From an uncultured Methanobrevibacter sp. (GTDB lineage: Archaea; Methanobacteriota; Methanobacteria; Methanobacteriales; Methanobacteriaceae), in NCBI RefSeq assembly GCF_902784195.1, contig NZ_CACZTX010000008.1:41335-105334 (forward strand): a stretch of 64,000 nucleotides of DNA, given 5' to 3'. How positions within the stretch are numbered: the first letter of the stretch is position 1; each line of letters starts with the position of its first letter. A program made the translations under genes and the position numbers. Below, in pieces: positions 9,448 to 19,997 of this stretch. Under the pieces are notes generated by a model. It was not told where the DNA came from, ran no database searches, and worked only from the letters and a program-made list of their open reading frames with translations.

Positions 9448-10050
9448 TTATCTTAATCTTTTTTGCCTATATTTTTTAGGTCCATTCAATTCTTTCCATA
9501 CATGGAATATTCTTTGGCCAACTGTGAAGTATGAAAGGATTACAAGTATGTAAATGAAATATGTAAATATTACGTTTGAATGGAATATTGCTGCAATCAC
9601 TGCACCTAACATTAAGATTATCATTCTGACTGCACGTTCAGCTATTCCTATATTGCACTCAACCCCTTGGGATTCCGCTCTTGCTCTTACATAACTGACT
9701 GTAATTGCTGAATGAATAGCTAAAACACCTACAAACCAGTGACAATATCCTCCAAATATTATTCCAATGAATATTATTGCATCTGCAAAACGATCCATTG
9801 TTGAATCCAGGAATGCTCCAAATGGGCTTGCCCTGTCATGATATCTTGCAACTGCTCCATCAACAACATCTAAAAATCCACTGAGAAGGATAAATATTGC
9901 TCCTCCTATCAGATTTCCACTAGCAAAGAAAATAGCTGAGATGATTGCCAAAAATGGAGAAATCACAGTTACAATATTTGGATTAATATTCAATCGACTA
10001 GCTAAGGGTTCTAAAAATTTTGTAAGATATGGTCGTAAACTATTAAGCAT
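9448..10050 (-). CDS. CDP-alcohol phosphatidyltransferase, probable archaetidylinositol-phosphate synthase
   Basis: Membrane enzyme that would transfer a phospho-lipid group from CDP-archaeol to an alcohol, probably inositol phosphate. The full family motif is visible: Asp61, Asp64-Gly65, Ala68-Arg69, Gly78, Asp82 and Asp86. Length of 200 residues and about six hydrophobic segments fit the archaeal AIP synthase branch, for example the Methanothermobacter enzyme. The acceptor alcohol cannot be proved from sequence; glycerol phosphate or serine are alternatives. The arrangement with DUF357 downstream suggests a two-gene operon. Confidence 0.82.
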   Translation of the reverse strand: MLNSLRPYLTKFLEPLASRLNINPNIVTVISPFLAIISAIFFASGNLIGGAIFILLSGFLDVVDGAVARYHDRASPFGAFLDSTMDRFADAIIFIGIIFGGYCHWFVGVLAIHSAITVSYVRARAESQGVECNIGIAERAVRMIILMLGAVIAAIFHSNVIFTYFIYILVILSYFTVGQRIFHVWKELNGPKKYRQKRLR

Positions 10051-10180
10051 AATTTTATTATATTGATTAACTAATATATATTTAATTAGATTATCTCAGT
10101 AAAGTTTAAAATTGAAGTTAAAAAATAATAGTTTTAAAATTGTATAAATCTATTTTGTGTATTGATTGTGGTGTATTATT

Positions 10181-10813
10181 ATGAAAATATTTAAAATGAG
10201 TAGCGAAAATCCAGATATGGATCTAATCGGTGAAGCCATTGACATTATGGCGGATGGGGGAATCATTCTCTATCCTACAGATACCGTTTATGGATTGGGA
10301 GCAAATATTTTCAATAATGATGCAGTTAAGAAAATCTATGAAATTAAAAAAAGAGAACAATCAAAGCCATTGTCTGTATTGGTTCAAGATACAAATAGCT
10401 TGGAATTGATTGCAGACTTAAATAAAGATTCAAGAGCTATTGTCGATAAGTGGCTCCCAGGACCATTTACCTTTATTCTAAACAAGAAAAAGATTGTGTC
10501 TCCATATGTCAGTGCAAGTTCTAAAGTTGGAGTAAGAATTCCGGATTATAAGATTGCCAGATTGCTTGCAAGTCTCTTTCCAATAACAACCACAAGTGCA
10601 AACATTACAAATGAATGCACATTATCCAATCCTCAGGATATTCTAAAGCAGATTGGAAATGATATTGATTTGGTTATTGATGTTGGTGATTTGGGAAAGG
10701 CAAAGCCATCTACTGTAATTGACTTAAGCTCATCCAAACCAACTTTGCTTAGAAACGGATTTGATTCCAATGATATGGATTCAATAAAAGATGATTTGGA
10801 GAAACTGATTTAG
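10181..10813 (+). CDS. L-threonylcarbamoyladenylate synthase (Sua5/YrdC)
   Basis: Makes threonylcarbamoyl-AMP from threonine, bicarbonate and ATP, the first step of the t6A37 tRNA modification. The YrdC fold motifs are present: YPTDTVYGLG near residue 32, the KxR-SKP segment KREQSKPLS, and TTSANITNE. At 210 residues it lacks the C-terminal Sua5 domain, so it is the YrdC-like short form. A longer frame begins at a TTG at 10166; GGTG at 10170-10173 supports the ATG at 10181. Divergent from the phosphatidyltransferase gene. Confidence 0.9.
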   Translation: MKIFKMSSENPDMDLIGEAIDIMADGGIILYPTDTVYGLGANIFNNDAVKKIYEIKKREQSKPLSVLVQDTNSLELIADLNKDSRAIVDKWLPGPFTFILNKKKIVSPYVSASSKVGVRIPDYKIARLLASLFPITTTSANITNECTLSNPQDILKQIGNDIDLVIDVGDLGKAKPSTVIDLSSSKPTLLRNGFDSNDMDSIKDDLEKLI

Positions 10814-11015
10814 ATAAATGTCATTTTTACAATTGGATTATGCAATTTGAATTAACTTGTAAAATGAAATCGCTAAAAAAATTAACTTTAAATATATCTA
10901 ATTAAATATTATGTTTACTGAATGAAATTAATTATCAGTTATTATTAAAAATTATTAGTTAATAAAATTATTAAATTTAATTATAAAATTATTTTATTAT
11001 TATGAAGGGAAAGAC

Positions 11016-11714
11016 ATGAAAATATTATCAAATATGAGCAATCAGGAAAAGATTTCCACTAACTCTCCTTTAGATGAATTATTGGATGGAGGAATTGAAA
11101 AAAGGACAATTACACAGATATATGGTCCTCCAGGTGTAGGTAAAACCAATATTTGTCTAAATATAGCTATTGGTGTAGCTAAAAGAGGAAAAAAAGTAGT
11201 TTACATTGATACTGAAGGTGGGATATCCGTTGATAGGATTAGACAAATCTCAAGAGAGGATTTTGATACTGTTGCAAAGAATATCATTGTATTTGAACCT
11301 ACTTCATTCAAGGAACAGGAAGAGGATCTTGGGCTTATTGAATCATGGATATCTTCCAACAGTGCAGATGTTGAACTCATAATATTGGATTCAGCTGTAG
11401 CGCTATTCAGAGTGGAAGATGATAGTACAAAATCACATCTTTTAGGAAAACAGATGCAAATGCTTTCTGCACTTGCAATCAATCATGATCTCGCTGTTCT
11501 TGTTACAAACCAAATCTATGCTTCATTTGATGAGGAAAGCGAAGAGGATTTCTCTCCTGTTGGTGGAACAATTATCCAATACAGAAGCAAAATCATCATT
11601 GAACTCAAACGTGAAGAAGGAACCAATCAAAGAATAGCTCTTTTAAAAAGGCATAAATCAAAAAGAGAAGGATTGGCTGTTCACTTCTTGATCACTAATA
11701 ATGGAATTGAATAA
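11016..11714 (+). CDS. radB: DNA repair and recombination protein RadB
   Basis: RecA-family ATPase found in Euryarchaeota that assists RadA during recombination. At 232 residues it has the ATPase core only and lacks the N-terminal helix-hairpin-helix domain of RadA, as expected of RadB. Walker A is YGPPGVGKT at about 36-44 and Walker B is VELIILDSA. The ATG at 11016 follows AGGGA about seven bases upstream. Monocistronic, in line with most methanogens. Confidence 0.92.
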   Translation: MKILSNMSNQEKISTNSPLDELLDGGIEKRTITQIYGPPGVGKTNICLNIAIGVAKRGKKVVYIDTEGGISVDRIRQISREDFDTVAKNIIVFEPTSFKEQEEDLGLIESWISSNSADVELIILDSAVALFRVEDDSTKSHLLGKQMQMLSALAINHDLAVLVTNQIYASFDEESEEDFSPVGGTIIQYRSKIIIELKREEGTNQRIALLKRHKSKREGLAVHFLITNNGIE

Positions 11715-12015
11715 TTCAGTTCCTTTTTTTATTTTTTTTATTTTTTTACTATTTTGATTTTTTCATCCTTCCACTAGTCTTTCTTTATTACTTTTTTTAT
11801 TTTATTTATTAATTATTAATCATTTTTTTAAAAACTAAACTATTTTTTCTTGTTTTTATAAATAATTTTATATGTTACTTTTAATAGATAATATAATGTT
11901 GTATGTTTATTTGAAAACATAATCAGTTTAATTTTTTTAAAAACTGATACTGATAAAATTATTATTTATAAAATTATTTTTAAATTTTTAATTAAGATAT
12001 AGGATTTGTGATAAG
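11715..12015. other. T-rich intergenic region
   Basis: Begins with a long T-rich tract just after radB that probably ends its transcript, followed by AT-rich DNA with several possible TATA-like stretches before the aminotransferase gene. No gene or clear operator seen. Confidence 0.4.
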
Positions 12016-13176
12016 ATGATCCAAAAGAAGAAATATGCAAAAGCAGCTAAGATTATTCCAGATGGTTATGAATCTGCAAACCACTTTTTTGAAGCTGTTT
12101 TTAAGGATAAAGAAATGATTTGGATGGGTCAGAATACAAATGAATTGCATATTGGTCACAACGATGATGTACACAAGGCAATGATTGACTGCATTGGAAG
12201 TGACGAATACTGCAAGTACCCACCTCCAGAAGGTTTTACAGAACTGCAATCTTTGATTTTAAAAGATTTGGACTTGGAAGACTTAAGTATATATGTTAAC
12301 GCCGGTGCAACCGAATCATTATACTTAGCCATGAATGCGGTTTTATCTCCTGAGGACAATGTTATCACACCAGATCCAGGATATCTCATTATTGATAACT
12401 TTGCAAGCAGATTTGCAAATGAAGTAAGACAAGTCAAGATTTACAGTGAAGAAAACAACTATAAGTTAACTCCAAAATTAGTAAGGGAAAATATGGATGA
12501 GAACACCAGAGTCATTCTCTTAATCGATCCGTTAAATCCACTTGGAAGCTCTTACACTGAAGAGGAAATCAAGGAATTTGCAGAAATAGCTATTGAAAAT
12601 GACATATTCCTATTGCATGATATAACTTATAGGGACTTTGCTTACAATCACACTCTCTGTGCTAAATATGCTCCAGATAACACTATTACTTGCTACAGTT
12701 TCTCCAAGATATTTGGTATGGCAGGTTTAAGGTTAGGGGCTATCATTTCAACCCAAGAGGTTATTGATGTCGTAAAAAGTATTATCATTAACGATGTAGG
12801 TACAAATATGATTGCACAGGCTGGTGCACTAGCTGCCTTGAAATCCAAACCAGAATGGATTGATAGGGTCAGAGATACCACTTTTGAAAATCAAAAGATT
12901 ATCAAGGAAGCTGTTGACCAATGTGAAGGAGTCTTTTTGCCTGTTTATCCATCAAGTGCAAACATGATGGGAATTGACTTATCCGGTGCAGGAATCGATC
13001 CTGAAGACATGTCTTCCTATTTGATTGAGAAAAAAGTGTTCACCAGGCAAGGTTCATATACCAGTAATACCTTTGGTCATAATTACTTGAGAGTAAGCTA
13101 TTCAATCGACCCAGAAAAAGTCAAGGTATTTGCTCGTGAATTTGTACTTGCTGTTGAAGCCTTAAGAACTAAATAA
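12016..13176 (+). CDS. Class I/II pyridoxal-phosphate aminotransferase
   Basis: Fold-type I aminotransferase of 386 residues. Lys231 in SFSKIFGMAGLRLG is the PLP Schiff-base lysine. NAGATESLY is the phosphate-binding helix start, and DPLNPLG stands where many family members have NPxNPTG. The best guess is an aspartate or branched-chain/aromatic amino acid aminotransferase of the methanogen type; sequence alone does not fix the substrate. The Asn of NPTG is kept within DPLNPLG. No operon partner; the convergent neighbour is the ABCE1 gene. Confidence 0.85.
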   Translation: MIQKKKYAKAAKIIPDGYESANHFFEAVFKDKEMIWMGQNTNELHIGHNDDVHKAMIDCIGSDEYCKYPPPEGFTELQSLILKDLDLEDLSIYVNAGATESLYLAMNAVLSPEDNVITPDPGYLIIDNFASRFANEVRQVKIYSEENNYKLTPKLVRENMDENTRVILLIDPLNPLGSSYTEEEIKEFAEIAIENDIFLLHDITYRDFAYNHTLCAKYAPDNTITCYSFSKIFGMAGLRLGAIISTQEVIDVVKSIIINDVGTNMIAQAGALAALKSKPEWIDRVRDTTFENQKIIKEAVDQCEGVFLPVYPSSANMMGIDLSGAGIDPEDMSSYLIEKKVFTRQGSYTSNTFGHNYLRVSYSIDPEKVKVFAREFVLAVEALRTK

Positions 13177-13455
13177 TTTTATTATTTAGTTTATTTTTTC
13201 TTTTTTTATTAATTTTTTATAATATTTTTAATTGTTCATTTTCGCTTATTTTTTAATTTAATCAATTTTAAACTATTTTTTATATTTTTTCATGTAATTT
13301 CATGTAATATAATTCGTATGTTATGAAACTTTAAAATTGATAAAAATAGTCATAGTTTAAGAATAGTTTTTGAATAAATTTTTAAAAAAAAGTAAAATAG
13401 TTTTTAGAAAAATCTAAAAACTTTAATATATTTTTATTTCACTAGTTAAATTTAA

Positions 13456-15231
13456 CTAGTCTTTCAAGTAGTAATACTCCCCTTGCTCTTTCTGTTCTCT
13501 GTCAAGGTAAGAGTCATATTTATTCACTCTAGGACGTTTGGTTTCCTTATCTCTTCTAAAGGTAATGTCCAAGTCTCCTAAGAACTGATTCATGCTTGTT
13601 CTAAGGTCTGCTGGCTTGGAAGCGATACCATTGAGTCCAGGTTCTCCACTGAATACCATAGCCCTATCGGAAATGTAGTCAATAAATACGATATCGTGGT
13701 CTACAATCAATGATGCTGCATTTCTGCTTTCAATGATCTTTCTGATTACTCTAGCTGCTATCAACCTTTGCTCCACATCCAGGAATGCAGTAGGTTCATC
13801 GAAAAGATAAATATCTGCATCTTGTGATAATGTTACAGCAAGTGCAAGTCTTTGAAGTTCCCCACCACTTAGTTTCTTTACCTTTTTATCAAGCAAGTTA
13901 TCGAGAGCAAGAGGTCTTCCGATTTCACTATTGAAGATGTTTGATCCGTATGTTGGAGCATTTGCATAAAGGAATTCCTGAGCGGTTCCATCGAAGTCAG
14001 ATTCAATGTATTGTGGTTTGTATGCAATATCCACTTTTTCCAATATTTCTCCTTCGCTTGGCTTTTCAACACCTGCCAATATCTTAGCGAAGGTGGTCTT
14101 ACCAATACCGTTTGAACCGAATGCAGTGACAATCTCGTCATGGTAGATCTTACCTGCTTCCGCCTCAAGTGTGAATCCATCATATTCCTTTTTAAGGTCG
14201 CTGTATTCACTTAAGACTTCACCATCATCCTCTGGTGTTGGCGGGCGGATGCTGAATTCAATTGGCTGTTTTCTTATCCTTACATTTTCCTCTTGCAAGA
14301 ACCCATTGATGTATGCGTTGATTCCTACTCTCACACCTTTATTTCCACTTACTACCCCATATCCTCCAGGTTCACCGTAAAGAAGATGCACATTGTCACT
14401 CATAGCATCCAATGTAGCTAAGTCGTGCTCAATTACAAGAACTGATTTTCCTGCTTCAGCAAGGGAACGGATTACCTTAACGGCATTCAATCTTTGACGT
14501 ACATCCAACCAGGAGGTCGGTTCGTCGAAGTAGTAGAAATCACCTTCACGAAGAACTGTAGCAGCTATTGCCACTCTTTGAAGTTCCCCACCACTTAAGT
14601 TTTGCATATCTCTTTCAAGAACATTCTTAAGGTCTAAATCATCAATAATCTCGTCAAGCTTGTTTCTTTCATCCACATTGGTAAGCAATGTCTTTACATT
14701 TCCCTTGACAACCTTGGAAAGTTGGTCCACCATTTGTGGCTTGTGAATGGTCTTGATTTCACCAGCTTGAAGCAATTTGAAGTAGTTTTGCAATGCTGAT
14801 CCCTTGTAGTATTCAATAACTTTATCCCAACTTGCTTCCTCTTCATAGTTTCCAAGGTTAGGAATAAGCTCTCCAGATAATATTCTCATGATTGTTGACT
14901 TACCAATACCGTTTTGACCAAGCAAACCAAGAACGGTTCCATCCTTAAGGGTTGGTAAACCAAAGAGTTCAAATGCATTTTGGCCGTAACGGTGAATAGG
15001 CTCATCAAGAGCTTCAGGTAAATTGATAACACTGACTGCACCAAATGGACATCTGTTGGTACAGATACCGCATCCGGAACATAATTCCTCTGAAATGAGT
15101 GGCTTTTTGCTCTTCTCATCAATTACAATTGTATCTTCTTCCATACGTACACCAGGACAATAGTGCATACATACATAGTTACATTTTTTAGGTTGGCACT
15201 TGTCCTTGTCTAAAATAGAAATTCTACTCAT
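13456..15231 (-). CDS. Ribosome recycling factor ABCE1 / RNase L inhibitor (Rli1)
   Basis: Splits ribosomes after termination together with aPelota or aRF1. The N-terminal Fe-S domain carries eight cysteines in the expected spacing ([11 protein letters not shown] and [15 protein letters not shown]). Two ABC cassettes follow, with Walker A sequences [10 protein letters not shown] and [10 protein letters not shown] and signature loops NLSGGELQR and KLSGGELQR. The 591-residue length is typical. It is among the most conserved archaeal proteins, so the call is very safe. It shares a 283-base divergent promoter region with pth2. Confidence 0.97.
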   Translation of the reverse strand: MSRISILDKDKCQPKKCNYVCMHYCPGVRMEEDTIVIDEKSKKPLISEELCSGCGICTNRCPFGAVSVINLPEALDEPIHRYGQNAFELFGLPTLKDGTVLGLLGQNGIGKSTIMRILSGELIPNLGNYEEEASWDKVIEYYKGSALQNYFKLLQAGEIKTIHKPQMVDQLSKVVKGNVKTLLTNVDERNKLDEIIDDLDLKNVLERDMQNLSGGELQRVAIAATVLREGDFYYFDEPTSWLDVRQRLNAVKVIRSLAEAGKSVLVIEHDLATLDAMSDNVHLLYGEPGGYGVVSGNKGVRVGINAYINGFLQEENVRIRKQPIEFSIRPPTPEDDGEVLSEYSDLKKEYDGFTLEAEAGKIYHDEIVTAFGSNGIGKTTFAKILAGVEKPSEGEILEKVDIAYKPQYIESDFDGTAQEFLYANAPTYGSNIFNSEIGRPLALDNLLDKKVKKLSGGELQRLALAVTLSQDADIYLFDEPTAFLDVEQRLIAARVIRKIIESRNAASLIVDHDIVFIDYISDRAMVFSGEPGLNGIASKPADLRTSMNQFLGDLDITFRRDKETKRPRVNKYDSYLDREQKEQGEYYYLKD

Positions 15232-15514
15232 TTTATCTCCGTTTCCTCTAAAATAATAATATAATAAGTTTAATTTATTTTAATTTTTTTATTAAATTCT
15301 TTGAATTAATTATAAATAATTTATAATAAATATAATTTGTTTTTAATAGTTTATAATAATTTTGTGTAATGCTGTAAAATCACATTTGTTAAATATTTAT
15401 TAGTTGTTCTTTGGTTAAATTTAAATAATTTTGAGTTTAATATAAGAGTAATTATAGAAAAAATTTAATTTTCTTAATATAATTCTATTTTTAATTAATT
15501 TTATTGGGATTTAA

Positions 15515-15853
15515 ATGAAACAGGTAATGGTTGTAAGAACTGACATCAAGATGGGAAAAGGGAAAATAGCTGCCCAATGCTGTCATGCTGCTATAGGTGC
15601 ATATAAACAGGCTGACAAGGAAAAAATCAGAAAATGGGAAAATGAAGCCTATGCAAAAGTAGTCTTGAAAGCACCTACATTGCAAGATCTTTATAATCTA
15701 AGGGAGCTTGCAAGAGCAAAAGGAGTTGCATACTATTTGGTCACTGATGCAGGAAGAACCCAATTGCCAAAATCCACAGTAACTGTTTTAGGATTAGGTC
15801 CTGATGAAGATGATGTGCTGGATGAGATAACCGGTGATTTAAAGTTATTGTAA
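15515..15853 (+). CDS. pth2: Peptidyl-tRNA hydrolase, Pth2 type
   Basis: Releases tRNA from peptidyl-tRNA that drops off ribosomes. The 112-residue length and the start KQVMVVRTDIKMGKGKIAAQCCHAA are diagnostic of the archaeal/eukaryotic Pth2 fold, unrelated to bacterial Pth. The adhesin-like gene starts only 20 bases downstream on the same strand, so the two could share a transcript although their functions are unrelated. Confidence 0.96.
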   Translation: MKQVMVVRTDIKMGKGKIAAQCCHAAIGAYKQADKEKIRKWENEAYAKVVLKAPTLQDLYNLRELARAKGVAYYLVTDAGRTQLPKSTVTVLGLGPDEDDVLDEITGDLKLL

Positions 15854-15873
15854 TATTATTTTTTGGGGAAACT

Positions 15874-18800
15874 ATGAATAAGAAAATTATTTTTACATTT
15901 TTGCTGATTTTTACGCTATGCTTATCTTTAGGTGCCGTTTTCGCTGATGATGCAAATATGGAAATGAATACTGCATCTTCAATGGATGATTCCACAGAGA
16001 TTTTAAATTCAATTGACGATGGGGATGTTTTAAATCATTTGGATGAATCATCAGTTGTTGATGAGGATACTGTAGTACAAGAGGAATCTCCATTTCTAGG
16101 GGATGCTAATGATGGGGAGGGGATATCCTCAGTTTATGAAGATGTCTTATCAGATGGTGATGGAACATCCTTCAAGGATTTAAGTGCTAAGATCAATTCT
16201 GTAACAGATGTTCTTGATTTGACTGACGATTATATCTTCAATAATCTCACTGATGGTAATTTCATTAATGGAATTCCAATTAACAAGAAAGATCTAATCA
16301 TTAATGGTAATAACCATTTTATCGATGGAAATGGTCAATCAAGCATTTTCAGACTTTTCGATACAGGTCTTATAATCAATAATTTGACATTTAGGAATTC
16401 AAACGGTTCAGCTATTTTTGCAAACTATTCCGATATAAGTACAAACAATGTAATTTTCTCTGATTGTCTTGCTGTGAATGGTTCTGCAGTCTGTGGATAT
16501 TATACCTTTTACGAGAGTTTGAATGACAGGTTCATTAATAATTATGCAAAACAGGGGGCTGCAATATTTTTGGATGAGGATTCTGAGTTAAAATTGGTGA
16601 ATGGCTCTTTTGTAAGTGAAAAGGAATTGCATTATGGTTTGATTTATTTATCCTCTTCCAAGATGTCCATTTTGAATACCACCTTTCTAAATCTTACCTC
16701 AACATATTCTCCCGCAATTTTTGGGACCAATATTCTAGGAGAAATTAAGAACTGCCGATTCATGAATTTATATGCAAATATCACTGGTGGAGCTATTGCC
16801 TTTAAGGATATACAGAATGATATTGTCATTGATAACTGTTCCTTTATAAACATCTCTTCAAAAAGAAATGGTGGGGCAATATTTAATGAGATGGTTTCTG
16901 ATCTTAATTTCTGGACATTCATAAGAAATTGTGAATTCACTGATTGTTCCTCAGAGTTTGGAGGTGCAATTCTTCACTTAGGAACTCGTTTGGATATTCG
17001 TAATTCCAATTTCACCAATAGTTCTGCCAAATATCGTGGCGGGGCTATTTATATTTCAAATGCATATAACTTTACCGTGGCCAATTCCAGATTTTATGAT
17101 AACACTTTAGAAAATATCAGTGAAGACTTAAATCATGGCTGTGCAATATTTGCTGATAGAATTGTTGAGAATTTTAAAATCACAAACTCCAATTTCACTA
17201 ATAATCTGGCAGATTACGCTGGTGCCATCTATTTATATGATTCATCATATGAATTTTCAAATTCCTATTTCAGTGGAAATGGTGAAAATATCCATTCTAT
17301 ATTTGATGGGGAGATTGCCATATTAAAAAACAACACATTTGGTGATGGCCGCAATAAACTCAATCAAAAGGAGTGCGATTATGTTTTCGAGGGTGATTCC
17401 ATTGATATTGAATATGATTCTATAATATTCGATGAAGCTTATGCAAGCAGCCCTTACTTTAACTTGGCAGACTTTGGTATTGAAAGCCCTATTAAAAATC
17501 AATTGAGCACCGACACCTGTTGGGCTTTTGGAACTTCAACAGCTCTTGAATTGGCATTGATGAAAGCAACAAACGCTAATTTGAAGGCAAACTTCTCAAA
17601 AAATGCCATTTCATTTTATGGTAATGCCTTTTCCATTTATGGTGATGTATTCAATACCGATGGTGGAGATAGCTATATGGCAGCTTCCTACTTTTTAGCT
17701 TGGTTAGGGGGATTTTTAGATGAGGATGTATCTGACTTTGATGAGGTGGGAAGAATAGCTATTGAACCTAAGGATGGAGTCAAATTCCACATTCATAATT
17801 TTGTTGCAATACCTACAATGGAAATTTCAAAGGATATAAATGTATATAAGAGTGCATTAGTAAAATATGGTGCCTTAACAGTCACTGTAAATGCTCCAAA
17901 TTCCATATTGAAGGATGATTATAATCCTGAAACTGCAGGGGCATACTATTATGAGGAAGTTGATGAATTTGAGGGCCCTCAATCCAATCATATTGTTGTC
18001 TTGGTTGGTTGGGATGACAATTATTCCAAGAATAACTTCATAAAAACACCTCCCGGGGATGGCGCATGGATTATTCAAAACAGTTGGGGTGAGGATTGGG
18101 GAGACGATGGATATTATTACGTCTCTTATTATGACACCGCATTTGCAACAATCAACTCTCCAATAGCATTTGTTCTTGATGAAAAACATGAATATACTAA
18201 GGTTTATCAATATGATGTAATCATCAACGAATTTGATTATGAGAATTCAGAGGATGCAAAGGCCTATGCAAATGTTTACAACGCTACAGGGGACGATTTG
18301 ATTTCTGCCGTAGGAACTTATTTTAGTGAAAGCGGTGCCAGTTACAATATTATCATTAAGGTCAATGGCAATGTGATATATTCCCAAAATGGCAAATCCT
18401 CACTTAGAGGCTATGAAACCATTAAATTGGATAAAGCCATTGCTGTTAAAAAAGGAGACACATTCCGTGTTGAGATTCAAACAAAATTCGCTCCGATTCA
18501 TGATGATTCAAGATACATTATTCCAAATGGTGTATCTTTTGTAGATTATGGGGATGGATTTGAAGATATTTCCGCAGGTAATGAATTTGCTTCAATAAAG
18601 GTTTATGCCGTTTCCAATATCATCATTACAAATAATTCAGTTAAATACTACACTGATGAGTCCCCATTTACAGTATTGGTTGAACCAAATGAGGTCGTAA
18701 CATTCGAAATCAATGGCATTAAGGCCACAGTCAAGTCTGATGAAAATGGAATTGCAGGAATTGGCCTCAATCTCAAGCCTGGAAACTACACCATTGAGGT

Positions 18801-19896
18801 GGGATACAATGGAACTAAAATAATTTTCCCTATAACGATTAAGAATACAATAGTTTCACAGGATGTAAGCAGAGGAATCAACAGCAATTATAACTATAAG
18901 GTTCAATTGCTGAATTCAACCGGAGAGGCAATAAAGAATATTAATGTAACTGTAACAGTAAATGGAAAATCAAAAACATTTACAACTGACAATAGCGGTT
19001 ATATCAGCATTCCATTTACTAAATTAACCTCTAATCAGGTTGTTACTGTTCTTAATCCAATTACTAAGGAACAATCTAAAAACACCATTAGGGTGGTTTC
19101 AAGATTTTTCGGCAATAAGAACATTAGGCTGTACTATAACAATGGTACAAAGTACACCCTAAAGGTCTATGGTGATGATGCCAAGTTAGTTGGCGGAAAC
19201 CAGATTGTTGTTATCAAACTCAATAAGAAAACATATGAGGTCAAAACAAATAATAAGGGTGTTGCAAGCTTAAGGATACCTAAATCACTTAAACCGGGTA
19301 CTTATACAATAACAGCTACTTATAAAGGCCAAACAATCAAGAATACTGTCAAGGTCCTCTCAAGAATCGCAGGCAATAAAAACATAAGCATGCACTACTT
19401 TGACGGATCAAAATACACCTTAAAGGTTTATGGCAAAACAGGTAAATTATTGTCTAAACAGACAGTTACAATAAAACTCAATAAAAAGACCTATAAGATT
19501 AAAAGCAATAAGAAAGGTGTCGCTATCTTTAAAATACCTAAAACAGTTAAACCTGGAACCTATACAATCTCTGCATCATATGCCGGTTTGACAGTTAAAA
19601 ATAAGCTTAAGGTGAAACAGGTAATAAGTTCTCAAAAGACAAAGACAGTTAAAAGATGGTGGAAGAAATTTACCCTTAAGGCAACCTTGAAAAATGGTAA
19701 AAAACCATTGAAAGGCAAAAAGATAATCTTTAAATTCAAGGGCAAAACCTACAAGGTAAAAACCAACAGCAAAGGTGTTGCTAAGGTCACCATCAAGAGG
19801 AAGGTCATCAGAAAGCTTAAAAGGGGAAACTCTTATAAAGTTACCATTAGCTACCTTAAAGACACTATAAAAAGAACTGTATATGTTAAACGTTAG
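15874..19896 (+). CDS. Secreted adhesin-like protein with papain-family (C1) protease domain
   Basis: A 1340-residue surface protein. Residues 1-25 are a Sec signal peptide. An acidic linker leads to a parallel beta-helix region (about 110-500, rich in Asn and GGAI-type turns). A papain-like domain (about 525-770) has the full active site: Gln543, Cys549, His706 and Asn736 in NSWG. A lectin-like jelly-roll (about 775-895) follows, then about five Ig-like repeats of roughly 87 residues with KYTLKVYG and KPGTYTI motifs, and a very basic C-terminus. No C-terminal membrane anchor is seen. It probably sits at the pseudomurein cell surface. The target of the protease is unknown. Intact, with no frameshift. 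Confidence 0.9.
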   Translation: MNKKIIFTFLLIFTLCLSLGAVFADDANMEMNTASSMDDSTEILNSIDDGDVLNHLDESSVVDEDTVVQEESPFLGDANDGEGISSVYEDVLSDGDGTSFKDLSAKINSVTDVLDLTDDYIFNNLTDGNFINGIPINKKDLIINGNNHFIDGNGQSSIFRLFDTGLIINNLTFRNSNGSAIFANYSDISTNNVIFSDCLAVNGSAVCGYYTFYESLNDRFINNYAKQGAAIFLDEDSELKLVNGSFVSEKELHYGLIYLSSSKMSILNTTFLNLTSTYSPAIFGTNILGEIKNCRFMNLYANITGGAIAFKDIQNDIVIDNCSFINISSKRNGGAIFNEMVSDLNFWTFIRNCEFTDCSSEFGGAILHLGTRLDIRNSNFTNSSAKYRGGAIYISNAYNFTVANSRFYDNTLENISEDLNHGCAIFADRIVENFKITNSNFTNNLADYAGAIYLYDSSYEFSNSYFSGNGENIHSIFDGEIAILKNNTFGDGRNKLNQKECDYVFEGDSIDIEYDSIIFDEAYASSPYFNLADFGIESPIKNQLSTDTCWAFGTSTALELALMKATNANLKANFSKNAISFYGNAFSIYGDVFNTDGGDSYMAASYFLAWLGGFLDEDVSDFDEVGRIAIEPKDGVKFHIHNFVAIPTMEISKDINVYKSALVKYGALTVTVNAPNSILKDDYNPETAGAYYYEEVDEFEGPQSNHIVVLVGWDDNYSKNNFIKTPPGDGAWIIQNSWGEDWGDDGYYYVSYYDTAFATINSPIAFVLDEKHEYTKVYQYDVIINEFDYENSEDAKAYANVYNATGDDLISAVGTYFSESGASYNIIIKVNGNVIYSQNGKSSLRGYETIKLDKAIAVKKGDTFRVEIQTKFAPIHDDSRYIIPNGVSFVDYGDGFEDISAGNEFASIKVYAVSNIIITNNSVKYYTDESPFTVLVEPNEVVTFEINGIKATVKSDENGIAGIGLNLKPGNYTIEVGYNGTKIIFPITIKNTIVSQDVSRGINSNYNYKVQLLNSTGEAIKNINVTVTVNGKSKTFTTDNSGYISIPFTKLTSNQVVTVLNPITKEQSKNTIRVVSRFFGNKNIRLYYNNGTKYTLKVYGDDAKLVGGNQIVVIKLNKKTYEVKTNNKGVASLRIPKSLKPGTYTITATYKGQTIKNTVKVLSRIAGNKNISMHYFDGSKYTLKVYGKTGKLLSKQTVTIKLNKKTYKIKSNKKGVAIFKIPKTVKPGTYTISASYAGLTVKNKLKVKQVISSQKTKTVKRWWKKFTLKATLKNGKKPLKGKKIIFKFKGKTYKVKTNSKGVAKVTIKRKVIRKLKRGNSYKVTISYLKDTIKRTVYVKR

Positions 19897-19997
19897 GGAT
19901 TCAGTTCTCTAACTTTTTTATTTTTAGCTAGTTTTTTTCTTTTTTTATTTCTAATTCCTAATTTTATTTATTTTTTTAATTTTTCATTGTTTTGAAT

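Noticed and set aside
19111..19640. Duplication error in the adhesin gene (two similar segments of about 87 residues)
   Set aside because: Sequences differ at many positions and fit ordinary Ig-like repeats of these surface proteins.
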